Shown here: positions 1-9,144 of the stretch, piece after piece
How positions within the stretch are numbered: the stretch's first letter is position 1
Layout of the letters: every line of letters begins with the position of its first letter
Origin: Silene noctiflora
Taxonomy: Eukaryota > Streptophyta > Magnoliopsida > Caryophyllales > Caryophyllaceae
DNA length: 20,491 nucleotides
Reading direction: 5' to 3'
NCBI GenBank assembly: GCA_009801015.1
Contig: VHZZ01002642.1
Location: forward strand, 48,918 to 69,408
Notes under the pieces: model-generated
Seen by the model: the letters and a program-made list of their open reading frames with translations, nothing else
Database searches by the model: none
What the model was told of the DNA's origin: nothing
Translations under genes and position numbers: made by a program

Positions 1-263
1 GGATGTTTATCTCAGTTTAGTGTTAATTAAATTGGTCCATCGCAAAATCCGTCGCAAAGTATTGTTAATTAAATTGTTCCATCGCATAATCCGTCACATA
101 GGATTGGCGCTTATTGGACTTTTCACCCGCCAACTATAATTCGTCGCATAATCCATCGCAAAAGAAAGTGTCCATCGCAAAACCCGTCGCAAATATATAA
201 TTAGCGACGGAATTTCATTCCATCGCAAAATCTCAGTAGCTACGGCTTATTCTTTTTGTAGTA
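1..263. mobile_element. CACTA-like DNA transposon, right-hand terminus (partial)
   Basis: Non-coding and repeat-rich. Short motifs of the form CCATCGCAAAA and CCGTCGCAAA recur at about 34, 50, 79, 137, 150, 171, 186 and 221, with one inverted copy (GCGACGG) near 203. The tract ends with TTTTTGTAGTA at 253-263. CACTA (En/Spm) elements end in CACTACAA, which reads TTGTAGTG here, and carry arrays of short subterminal repeats. The match is one base off at the very last position. The other terminus and any transposase lie outside the window, so element size and autonomy are unknown. The candidate 3-bp target duplication would start with TCT at 264. It could also be another TIR superfamily with similar subterminal repeats. 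Confidence 0.5.
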
Positions 264-1149
264 TCTGGATGTTACGTCTCCTTGGATAATTGAATCTGGC
301 ATCCTGTTTGTTTATTCTGTTTGGATGCCATGTCTTATTGGATGATTTATGATGTGAGTTAATGGCCTGTTAAAGATATTGCATTCATCAGTCTGGCATA
401 TGCAATTGTNATCGGTTGGATANGGATTGAGTATTATATGGTATGGTTGCATTCATTGTCATGGCATATGCATTGGTAGACAGGTTTATCCTGGGCAGAC
501 ATCATGGTAAGAGCCTTCGGGTGATGTATAAATAACTTACCGGCGGACACCGTTATATACCTTCGTGGTGGTGTAAAGGCCCGGGCTGGTTCTATAGACC
601 TGTCTCCGGATAACCTTAGCTATTATGTTGGTTTCTCGATGACGATCGAGGTTTACCTTGGCCTAGGGAATGGCGAGGTGGGAGTTTCGGGATGTGATCA
701 CGGGAGTAATGGAGGTGTCTGGTGTCAGATGCGGAGGTGCATCAGTTGCATAGTCTCATGGTATCATGTGCATTTGTTAGTGTCTTATTGTTATTTGATT
801 ATCCTACTCAACCGCGAGGTTGACAGTGTATTTGTGAACACCTGTGATGATCCGTAATGGGGAGCAGATTGACAGGAAACTGACGGATCTGCTTATAGCA
901 TGGGATGGCGTGAGGACTTGGAAGACCGACTTAGAACTAGATAACATAATTAGAAGTCTTCAGTTGTAATTTTATTTCCATTGTTGTAATTCTATGAGAA
1001 TTTAAAGTTGTAACAAACATTATGTTTTAACTAAAGTACTTTGGTTTGTTATCTTTGTTATTCACTACCTCGAGAAACCGAGATAGTAACAGTCCTATTT
1101 ATTCGGGAATGTCTTGCTAAAGGCTCTTGAATAAATGGGGGTGTTTCAT
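264..1149 (-). mobile_element. LTR-like retrotransposon fragment
   Basis: Read on the minus strand, the sequence starts TGAAACACCCCC at 1149, resembling the TGTAACACCCC start of many plant LTRs. It continues with a CTCGGTTTCTCGAGG stretch near 1065-1085 that I recognise from plant LTR-type repeats. No gag, protease, RT or integrase is visible, so this is an LTR or untranslated piece rather than an internal coding region. Its right edge coincides exactly with the point where LINE reverse-transcriptase coding is lost. Its left edge runs into the CACTA-like terminus. The 72-codon open frame at 639-857 matches nothing I know and is probably chance. Two N bases lie at 410 and 423. Family assignment is uncertain. 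Confidence 0.45.
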
Positions 1150-3529
1150 ACGATGGATAACATTATCAATCAGACCCTTAAAAAAATCCTTTTTAGAGCC
1201 TTGTAAATCAGTGGGTAGGCTAGATATTTCCCAATACCTCTATTCCGTTGTATGTTAAAAACCTTCAGGCACTTCTTTGCTTTCCGCAAGGTAGTATTCG
1301 GGCTAAAGAGGATACCCGACTTGTCATCATTTATTTTCTGGCCTGAAGCTCTACAATAATTATCAATAATAGCTTTCAAATGCTGCACCGAACTCCCATT
1401 ATCTTGTAAGAAGAAAACGACATCATCCGCGAAGAACAAGTGGGTCATCTACTGCAGCCCCCTGCAAAGCGTAATTCCCCTTAAGTAACCTTTGTGCTGG
1501 GCATTCATAACATTATGTGCCAGGACCTCCATGCATAGAATAAAGAGGTAAGGTGAGAGGGAATCGCCTTGTCGTAGCCCACACGTCGGTTTGAATTGCT
1601 CCAATGGTATCCCATTAACCAAAAGCTCATACGAGACCGAAGTGACAGAGTTCATATAAGCTGAACAGTCGGCATGGGAAAACCTTTCTTAATTAGAACA
1701 ACCTCCAGAAACTCTCAACTTAGCCGATCATATGCCTTGCTCATATCAACTTTAAGCGCAAAAAAACCACACTTTCCCCGTTTGTGACCATTAATCACGT
1801 GAATGGCTTCCTGCGCAAGTAGGATGTTATCACTAATAAGCCGACCTGGAATGAAGACATTCCGGAAGTCACTGACAAGGTATTTCATGATTCTGGCGAG
1901 TCGATTAGCAACACATTTTGTTACGATCTGCATGAGGACATTACATAAACTTATCGGCCTATAGTCCTTGACCGTTTTCGGATTATCACACTTTGGGATT
2001 AGTGTAATAAAGGTTCTATTAAGCTCTCTTAGCACCATACCCGAGTTGAGTATAGATAACACATCATGTCATACCACATCCGTCTTAACAAAGTGCCAGC
2101 ATTTTTGAAAAAATACTGCCGGGATCCCATTCGGACCTGGTGCCTTATACGGTCCCATTTGAAAAACCGCTTTTCTCACCTCCCTAGCCGTGAAAGGTTT
2201 ACAAAAAAAAATAAGCATCATCACTCTTTACCCTTTTCAAATCCCCATGGAATAGATCCCCCCCAAACAGCCTGATTCTTTTCCTTATTACTTTCCTCCC
2301 TACCAGAGTTCCCTTCCTGGTATAAATTCATAAAGTAATCCTGAAAAATTTTATTCACCCCCTTCTTCTCATAGGTCCACAAGCCATCATCCCCTTTTAA
2401 TCCATACACAAAATTTCTACCTTTGCGACCCTTGACCCAATTGAAAAAGAACTTAGTACATGTATCCCCGTCCACTGTCCATTTAAGCTTAGCTCGCTGT
2501 TTCCAGAAATCAGCAGCTGCCTTAGCAAACTCACGAATCTCCTCACTTATTTTAACATAAAAGTCATCCTATCCATCATTTATTGTTTGATCCATCCCCT
2601 GCTCCAACCTGTCATCAAAATCATCCCGTTTTTTACTTTATTCTGATCTCTTTTCCATAGTCCATTTCTTAACGTTTTGCCGCACAGTAGAAAGTTTCCT
2701 CATAACTAAAGGGAGGTGATCCGCGGACATTCATAAGCCAGCTTGCCTTAGCCACCTCCAAGCATTGCTCATATTCAAAAACTCATGAGTCAAATTTATA
2801 AGGTCTTTTACCTTTATTCCTCGTGAGATGAAGATCCAATTCAATTGGTGCATGTTCCGAAATTTGGATGGGGAAATGTTTCAAACCTGAGTCAGGATAG
2901 AGTCTAAACCAATCCTTGGATCCTATTGCCTTATCCAAGCGCTCAAACACTCTCTTATTGCCCTTCCGATTATTACACCAAGTAAAGCGCGACCCTTTAA
3001 AAGGGATATCAATTAGCTCATTTGTGATCTTCCACTTACTAAAAAAGTTTACACCATGGATTGTGGTCGAGGTTGAACTAAGCTTGTCATAGGAATACTC
3101 AACTTGATTGAAATCTCCAATAATTAGAAACGGGTGATTTAAGCTTTTGATACAACTCTCCAAATCGTTCAACACGGTTGCGCGTAGATTATGTTGGGGA
3201 GCACCATAAAAAAGCACCAAATACCATAAAAACCCATTATATTTCTCAACTAGTAGGATGGTAAAATTCATACACGATAAAACATGGCTAATCTTAGCCT
3301 CTTTTCTCCATCCTACCCATAAACCACCGGAGGCACCACAAGCATCCACCCCCGTTGACTCAACAAAACCATAATTACGAAACAAAGGACTAATATCCGA
3401 AAACTTACACTTAGTTTCTATAAGAAAAATAAAATCATAATAAGTATTAGACATTAACGCTCTAAGTTTTGGAATTGTAGGGGAGAGCGTACTATTTAGG
3501 CCCCTAAAATTCCAAGATATACCCTTCAT
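1150..3529 (-). pseudogene. LINE ORF2 remnant: endonuclease and reverse transcriptase
   Basis: The N-terminal endonuclease/exonuclease/phosphatase domain is open at 3529-2783 (248 codons). It shows the SWNFRGLN start, an IETKC segment, GDFNQVE, and SEHAPI where the family usually has SDHxPI. A stop follows at 2785-2783. The linker (with DTCTKFFF, 2475-2221) and RT pieces then lie in different frames. RT motifs are YRPISLCNV and KVDMSKAYD (2062-1715), LRQGDSLSPYLF (1655-1449) and FADD (about 1410-1435). An in-frame TAG sits three codons before the FADD segment, and at least three frameshifts separate the pieces. Another frameshift near 1190 leads to the last recognisable residues at 1152. In intact elements this protein nicks target DNA and primes reverse transcription there. 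This copy is non-functional. Confidence 0.85.
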
Positions 3530-3601
3530 GGTGACTGAGGAAGTTATGATGGCCCAACCTCCACAAAGCCCTCTTCGTCCTTCCCATTCACAGATCTACT
3601 A

Positions 3602-6020
3602 TCATTCCATTTCCACCACATCAACAGCCAAGTGAAAGCCATGCTCCTTCTTGTCTTGACCAAGCCCCTGGATGCCTTCCCCCACACAATGACATTTTTC
3701 CAAATTCCTCAAGAAACACATAGCTTGATCCCTGGAAGCCACAATAGACTCAGGCACAACTCCCTCAATAATCTGTATACAACACTTTCTTTTACGTGCC
3801 CTAATAATATCCACTTTATGTTCTTCAAACGGCTATGAGTAGTGATAGAGGTTAACAAGACCCATGAACCCATCTGAGTGATTCTTTCCACTTTTAGAAC
3901 CCATATCCATATTTGCAAACATTTTAGACTTACTTCCTGCTTCAGGAACATCAAAAAAGTTTGAGCCTTCACCCTCAAGTCCTTGCACCTTGTCCTCCTG
4001 TCTCTTAGTCTCTGACTTTGTCTCACGTACACCCATCCTCAACATATCAGCAATAGTTGGTACAAATGAGACTCCAGCATTGAGTTCCTTTTCCTTTTTA
4101 GAAATGGACGATGAAAACAACTTCCCAGGGCAGCTTCTTCCTACATCAGGCCTATTTTGCAAACCGGCACTAGTAACCTCAGTCTGTCCTCCCAGACTCA
4201 GATGCAGCTCAGTGTTCACTTTAGTAGTATCAGCATTTACTTCAGTAGTATCAGCAGATGTTGAAATAAGGTTAATGGCAGAGCTATGATGCTAAACAGA
4301 TGATCCTTTAGACCCTGATGTCATATCTTCCGGATCCACTATCCAGTCAGGCAGATTATCTTCATGGTTATTAGAAATCTCCTCATCACTGCTTATAACA
4401 ATAACTTCATGATTATCATCCTGGCCCATAGCAGCAGCATTGACCTCTCCCCCTACCTGAAAATGAACACCTTCAGGATAATGATAAGGTACAAGTAAGC
4501 ATGTAGAAGGAGGGTCAAAAGTTTGGTTGTATCCTCTGTAGTCATCATCCATTATGGCCCAATCAGCATCTCCTTCTACCCGATTAAGGATTGCCTCCTG
4601 AATTCTAAGGTCCCTGTCTAGGTTCCCTCCCACCACACCATGGCCAGTGTATAAAACATATGGATCTACAGCTGAAAATTGATTCATCACTTCCTGTTAT
4701 CCTTTATTATCACCCCCCCTGCGCAAAATTTTCTTGTGCACTGTGATACTCATCATAAATCACCATGCCATCACCAGTCCCTTGTTGGTTACCTGCATTC
4801 TCAGCCACATCACTAATCCAGCCTCCCCCACCCTCAGGAACAAGTTGAGGAACAACATGATTTTGAGCCTCTCCTTGTTCCTGTACTCCAATCCCTTGTT
4901 ATACATTACCCTGAGCATTACCCCTTGCAGCAGCCTGATTAACACCATAGTCATGACCACCATCACCTTCCCCAGCAAAGCCCCCCCTATCACAACATCT
5001 CCCTGTAACCCTGCACTTTTACCTACCTGATTCCCAGCAGGATCATGCCCAACAGGGAAGACCACAGGTCCAACAAACGGCTGATTGGTAACTGCAAAAA
5101 CCATTCCTGGCATCACCCTTCCTCCAGGTACTGTCCCTAAGTCAAAGTCCACTAGTCTTTCTTGTCCCTCCCTCTGATTAACCCTAGGAGCCCGTCCTCC
5201 AGCCAACCTAACATTTGAAGTTAAGTATCTTGTTGTAGACGGTGTTGCACGCAGATCCATACCAAACATGGTATGATTACTATTTTCCTGGAAAACTACA
5301 AAGCCTTTCTCCATTGATCTATCCAACATGTCATTTATACTTGCCACAATTGTCATGATACATTCTCTACATTGTGCTCCAGTATGCCCAACCTTCCCAC
5401 ACTTTACACAATACTTAAAAATTTCCTCATAAAGGAATTGCACCCACAGCAAGTATCCCCCATTCATAGCCAGGAAAAAACCAAGCATTAATGGTTCATT
5501 CAGCTTAACACAAGCTTTTAGCCTCAAATAGTCATTTCTTGGCATGACATCAAAAGGTTCTACCTGATAGTGATGGCTTAGTAACTTACTTGCAACTCTT
5601 GCAACGTGCATAGTGAGATACTCAAAGGGAAGTCCACAAACCCACACTTTCACCTCTGCATAGGGAAATCGAACTTTCCGCGGAACCGTGTCTGGGTACC
5701 AGCGAGCAAACACCATTAAAGCTCCATCAATGGTCGCAGTGCTTCGTCGTAAAAACCCTTCAACATCATCATGATCCTCACAATGCAGAACATATATCTC
5801 TCCCATACGCCTAGCCACCGCCTTACCCTTAGTACTCTATTTCCTTCTGATCACTTGATTCACTGCATCAGCATCTAACAGACGATAATCAACCATAAAA
5901 CCCAGGATGCAATTCCCCCAATATTCCCTTGATTGCCCCAAGTGTGCCGGGTCAATGTTGATCACTCCCCCAGCACGTGGATACTTCTAGACATCCACAT
6001 GCAAAGGGTTCATGGGGTTA
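3602..6020 (-). pseudogene. LINE ORF1 remnant: DUF4283 and CCHC zinc-knuckle nucleic-acid-binding protein
   Basis: The largest open piece is 5818-4760 (352 codons). Upstream in the same frame, about 5940-5820, further DUF4283-like residues are readable (YWGNCILGFMVDYRLLDAD), interrupted by a TAG just before 5818 where a Trp codon would fit. The domain continues through GALMVFARWYPDTVP and KVWVCGLPFEYLT. A zinc knuckle C-x2-C-x4-H-x4-C (CVKCGKVGHTGAQC) lies at about 5370-5410. Past 4760 the acidic and basic low-complexity tail continues in other frames (4690-4292, 4219-3833, 3814-3602), implying frameshifts and stops. ORF1 proteins of plant LINEs bind the element RNA. The decay pattern matches that of ORF2. 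Confidence 0.75.
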
Positions 6021-6620
6021 AAAATCAGCATTCTGATGAACTTGATAATACAACTGGTGATTATAGATGTTGTGACGCACATCTTGAACACCATCGCCCT
6101 CACCATCCATGTATCGCCCAAATTGAGTTTCGAACTCCATCTTTTTGAGATTATAATTAAGGTTTTTGAAAATTGAAGCGTGTTTATATGAGTAATGAGC
6201 TTGTTTTGATGGTTTAAGAGGCTCCATAAATGGCTTCATTTATAGCCCTAGGAAACCCTAAGAGACACGCGAATAATTTCTCAGACTATCCCCCTCCTCC
6301 AATCACACTAAAAGAGAACAGCCCAGTATTGGGGAGCAAATCCTCGAGACCTCCAAAACGACGGAACGCCAATTAAATACCAACAATCACAATGATTAAA
6401 AGTAAATAGAGCAAGCAATAGGTACTCTATAACACCTTTTTGGCAGAAAAAACTAGATTAGGGTTTTGATGGTCCAATTAGATGAAAGAGATTTGGGATA
6501 AAGTGCCTTTTTAAGTGTTTTTTGAAAAGTTTTTTGATAGGATTTTTGTTGTTTTAGTTGGGAGCTCTCAGTATTGAGAGGAGAAAGCTCTCTCTAGAAC
6601 GTAGAGAGAGAGAGAGAGAG
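6021..6620 (-). other. LINE 5' untranslated/leader region
   Basis: Minus-strand leader upstream of the DUF4283 region. It contains CT-rich stretches, an AAAACCCTAATC word near 6455 and TTAGGGTTTCCTAGGGC near 6245. An open frame of 73 codons at 6239-6018 starts in this leader and reads smoothly, but I do not recognise it. It may be the true ORF1 N terminus, separated by a frameshift from the DUF4283 part. The left boundary of the element was set at the GA-rich microsatellite. The target-site duplication cannot be tested because the 3' end of the LINE is not visible. Confidence 0.5.
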
Positions 6621-6621
6621 A
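6603..6621. repeat. (AG)n microsatellite
   Basis: An uninterrupted AG dinucleotide run of about nine to ten units sits at the outer edge of the LINE leader. It reads as CT repeats on the LINE sense strand. Confidence 0.9.
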
Positions 6622-6959
6622 CAGTTTAGGGTCATTTCTCTATAAAAATAAAACATCCCTTGACTCTTGAGTCTTGACAATTCATGGTACAATTTCATGA
6701 ATGCTTATTTCAAATTATGAAACTTTTTGTCATCGAAAATGTAACTTTTTTTGTGTGTATATTTTGATGATGGTACGATGTCGTCTCATACATCCGACCA
6801 GTTAATATACTCCGTATTATGTCTTTTCATTGAAATATATGATTAGCGGGTTATTGTAATGTAAGAAAGGCTCATATATACAAGTTTTTCGTCAAATTAA
6901 GTGCATATATCTCGAGTCGGACTAAAAGAGGATGAAAAAAGTGCAAGTTCTAGCAAATG
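6622..6959. other. Intergenic stretch, no recognised feature
   Basis: AT-rich sequence between the 5' edge of the LINE and the 3' end of the SUMO-like transcript. I see no gene, RNA or clear repeat in it. Confidence 0.5.
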
Positions 6960-6964
6960 ATGGT

Positions 6965-6970
6965 TTTATT
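6965..6970 (-). terminator. Polyadenylation signal of the SUMO-like gene
   Basis: Reads AATAAA on the minus strand, about 123 nt downstream of the stop codon at 7093-7095. This is a reasonable distance for a plant 3' UTR, so the mRNA probably ends shortly beyond, around 6940-6955. Confidence 0.5.
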
Positions 6971-7092
6971 AAAATTCATTAACACTCACAAAGCCATAAT
7001 CAGTCGCGACTCGCGAGTGAATCATCGCAAATTTCACAAAAAATATACGAAGAAAAGAAAGATTAACACAACCAGCAAAATCTCCGGGTTAA

Positions 7093-7395
7093 TTACCCGC
7101 CATTTTGATCGACATGGGCATCAATAACACAACCATTCTTCATCTTGAAATCGTCAGGAGTTTTGTTGCCTGGGAGCCTAAAACCCTTGTAGACAAACCG
7201 AACAGTTCCGTAAGCATGTCCAAATTTGTTGCAGTAATCGAGTTTGAGGTGATGCAGAGGGAAGTCGCGCTTCAAAGAGTACATAACATCGCTGTCATCT
7301 GCTCCCTGTACCTTCAATATCACATGAGTTTCATGCTTGATTTTCATGGTTCCGTCACTATTTATGCGTTCAATCGGTGGTGGTGTTAATACCAT
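7093..7395 (-). CDS. SUMO-like ubiquitin-fold modifier, intronless, ending at Gly-Gly
   Basis: A 100-residue protein with a tail of about 23 residues followed by a ubiquitin fold of SUMO type. Segments match plant SUMO in order: HVILKVQG (HINLKVKG in SUMO), LKRDFPLHHLKLDYC (IKRSTQLKKLMNAYC), FVYKGFRLP (FLFDGRRLR), TPDDFKMKNGCVIDA (TPDELDMEDGDEIDA), and the end DQNGG (HQTGG). SUMO is conjugated to lysines through its C-terminal Gly by E1 (SAE), E2 (SCE1) and E3 enzymes. Ordinary SUMO is made as a precursor trimmed after GG by ULP proteases; here the stop follows GG directly, so no trimming would be needed. The N-terminal tail carries IKHE (residues 19-22), fitting the sumoylation consensus psi-K-x-E. 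There is no intron in the coding region. A TATA box upstream and AATAAA downstream suggest an expressed gene, but a divergent retrocopy cannot be excluded. Confidence 0.8.
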   Translation of the reverse strand: MVLTPPPIERINSDGTMKIKHETHVILKVQGADDSDVMYSLKRDFPLHHLKLDYCNKFGHAYGTVRFVYKGFRLPGNKTPDDFKMKNGCVIDAHVDQNGG

Positions 7396-7480
7396 CTTGT
7401 TGTTCTAAGCTAGTATTTTTTTACGTCAATAATAAATTTTTACTTAATTTGAAGAAGCGATTAGAGTTTACTGAAATTTT

Positions 7481-7490
7481 CTTATATAAG
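7481..7490 (-). promoter_or_regulatory. Probable TATA box of the SUMO-like gene
   Basis: CTTATATAAG, a self-complementary TATA element about 90 bp upstream of the start codon at 7395. This allows a 5' UTR of roughly 50-60 nt. Because it is palindromic, it could also serve the plus strand, where no gene follows. Confidence 0.45.
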
Positions 7491-7532
7491 AAGAGGAATG
7501 TCAAAGGTTACAAGTATGAGCAAGTCTCCTTT

Positions 7533-7691
7533 GTGACAGATATATTCGTCAGAAACTTGCGGCGGGTCAAGTATTATTCATGTGAATAGATAAGACAAAA
7601 CAGATTGCTACTCTCTAGGCACTCTGCTTTTGTCTTATCTATCCATACACTAGTACTTGACCTGTTGCAAGCTTGCGACGGATATTCCCGT
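7533..7691. mobile_element. Foldback MITE upstream of the SUMO-like gene
   Basis: Two arms of about 65-70 bp form an imperfect inverted repeat around a short centre near 7605-7620. The inner arms are identical over TAGATAAGACAAAA (7588-7601, with its complement at 7628-7641). Farther out, GGTCAAGTA pairs with TACTTGACC, and an outer ATTCGTC/ACTTGCGGC stretch pairs with GCTTGCGACGGATAT. No coding capacity. The size and symmetry fit a MITE, but I cannot set the superfamily or a target duplication. It ends about 40 bp upstream of the TATA box, so it lies in the proximal promoter of the SUMO-like gene. Confidence 0.65.
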
Positions 7692-7925
7692 GATTTAATG
7701 AGAATTTGTTTAGTTTAAAAGTATATGAAATTAAAGCGCCTTGGGAATTGGGATACTTGACCATCGTGCATATTTATTGACAATTAAAAGTAACTCCGAT
7801 GTATGGGGAATACGATTAGTGACTAGGCAAATAAATTCGAGGATAAAACAAATACGGAATATCAGATATTATAAAATAAGACTGTTTTGTGAGATCGCTA
7901 TTTCCTTAGTTTAAACATTTATATA
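7692..7925. other. Intergenic stretch, no recognised feature
   Basis: AT-rich DNA between the foldback MITE and the first Stowaway-like element. No gene or structured repeat seen. Confidence 0.5.
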
Positions 7926-7998
7926 CTCCCTTCATTTTCATTAAAATACTTCTCACATGTATTAGAGAAATGAGAAGAAAACGGAAAAATGGAGGAAG
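7926..7998. mobile_element. Stowaway-like MITE, short
   Basis: A 73-bp unit begins CTCCCTTCATTTTC and ends GAAAAATGGAGGAAG, giving imperfect terminal inverted repeats of Stowaway type (CTCCCTCC...). It is flanked by TA on both sides (7924-7925 and 7999-8000), the target preference of Tc1/mariner elements. Inner arms also pair in part (CTTCTCA with TGAGAAG). Confidence 0.65.
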
Positions 7999-8023
7999 TA
8001 TTATTTATTGTCGTGCATATTGT

Positions 8024-8106
8024 TCTCTTCATCTCAATTATCTCTTCATTCGATTAAAATTTCCCTTATAGAAAAAAAAGTAAATAAATGACTGAGACAA
8101 AGGAAG
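8024..8106. mobile_element. Degenerate Stowaway-like MITE
   Basis: The left side, TCTCTTCATCTCAAT, and the right side, whose complement reads CTTCCTTTGTCTCAGT, form weak terminal inverted repeats. The right side is followed by TA. The left end is eroded and its TA is not clear. It lies about 25 bp beyond the previous Stowaway-like element. Confidence 0.4.
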
Positions 8107-9067
8107 TAAATAACTATTGAAAAGACATTATTTCTTTTTAAGTGAAGGACCAAAACAAAAATCCAACAAAATATCAGAGTAAAACCATCATCAACGTTCC
8201 TTGGCCCTTGAGTGCACGTAAATATTAATTAAAGACGGCAGACTCGGATTTAAAATTACAGTATGTGACAAGCTACAAATGTAAATTTCAAAAAAAAAAA
8301 TTAAGAAAAAACATAAATCAAAATTTCATACTCGGTTTGACAGTTGTCAAAGAAATGTCTACGTGACTACATGCAATCTTTTAACTTACTAAATTTCATT
8401 TCAGTTCAATTCATGTCTATTAAAATCAGATCAATTCTGTAAAGTTCAATTCAAGTTAACCCGAATAAATTTATTTCACTTCAGACTATATACAATAAAT
8501 GTTGACATATTTGCAGAACGATAATGTCGATCCAAGATCGTTACGGGCCTCCAAAGAGTGCACATATCAGTTGTCACGGGTACATTTGATATTTCAAAAC
8601 AAGAAAAACAAAAAAAAATTCTCTCGAGCTATTTAATTGCGACATTGGTTAAAACAAAATACAAGGGTGCATATTGGTTGTGGTTGTAACATTGGTCCGA
8701 TGTCTAAGCATTATGAAGGTCCCATGGCAGCCGCTTAATTTGTCGAAACACAACTAGCAAGCGTACTCAAATCTTAAAACATAGTCGTAAAAAAGTAGAT
8801 TAAATAACACCAGTATTCTGTAACAGCTAAAGAAATAGGTTGGCACTCATTATTCTAGCCTCTCCGGTCTGAGGATTTCGAAGATGGGCGAGATGCATGT
8901 TGAACATACTTATAAAGGTGTTAACATATAGGGGACGATGATGAGATCGAGTTGATTATGTGATGCATGCACTAAGATGGAAGCACCAGATGAGAGCCAG
9001 ACCAAGGAACCTAAAGGTGTGTGGGAAATACATAAACTTATAAAATTATATAATTATTAGTCATTAC
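8107..9067. other. Intergenic stretch, no recognised gene
   Basis: About 960 bp of AT-rich DNA with no coding frame of note. Near 8385-8480 a loose run of CAGTTCAATTCA-like words gives a low-complexity flavour. I see no RNA gene or clear transposon end. Confidence 0.5.
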
Positions 9068-9092
9068 CAATAATATGAAATTAGCTGCCAAT

Positions 9093-9128
<36 letters not shown>

Positions 9129-9144
9129 AATAATATGAAATTAG
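9068..9144 (+). mobile_element. Minimal poly(A) retroinsertion with 17-bp target duplication
   Basis: CAATAATATGAAATTAG occurs at 9068-9084 and again, identical, at 9128-9144. Between the copies lie 43 bp: CTGCCA, A, eight T, then 28 A. A long direct repeat flanking a sequence that ends in poly(A) is the signature of target-primed reverse transcription by LINE machinery. Here almost nothing but the tail was inserted. The alternative is a replication-slippage duplication spanning an A/T tract. Confidence 0.55.

Larger units (their letters stand above)
1150..6620 (-). mobile_element. LINE (L1-like) retrotransposon, decayed, 3' end missing
   Basis: A non-LTR retrotransposon of about 5.4 kb transcribed towards lower coordinates. 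In order: a 5' UTR (about 6620-6240, with plant-typical AAACCCTAA and GGGTTTCC words), ORF1 (DUF4283-like domain plus CCHC zinc knuckle), then ORF2 (apurinic endonuclease, then reverse transcriptase). Stops and several frameshifts break both ORFs, so the copy cannot move itself. Unlike most LINE copies, which lose the 5' end, this one keeps its 5' part. It stops at 1150 just after an RT-region stretch reading GSKKDFFKGLIDNVIHRM, where LTR-like DNA begins. The RNase H/zf-RVT end and poly(A) tail are therefore outside the window or deleted. The precise 5' edge is an estimate. Confidence 0.85.

Noticed and set aside
1..240. CRISPR-like array from the repeated CCATCGCAAAA/CCGTCGCAAA motifs
   Set aside because: Spacing is irregular, repeats are short and mixed in sequence, and the setting is a plant nuclear genome; transposon subterminal repeats explain it better.
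639..857. Plus-strand open frame of 72 codons in the LTR-like region
   Set aside because: No recognisable domain, sits in repeat DNA and has unusual composition (Val/Gly/Cys-rich); best explained as chance.
4734..5030. Plus-strand open frame of 98 codons
   Set aside because: Antisense to the LINE ORF1 remnant; low-complexity Leu/Thr/Pro composition without a domain.
7105..7389. Plus-strand open frame of 94 codons over the SUMO-like gene
   Set aside because: Exact antisense shadow of the SUMO-like frame, with no domain match.
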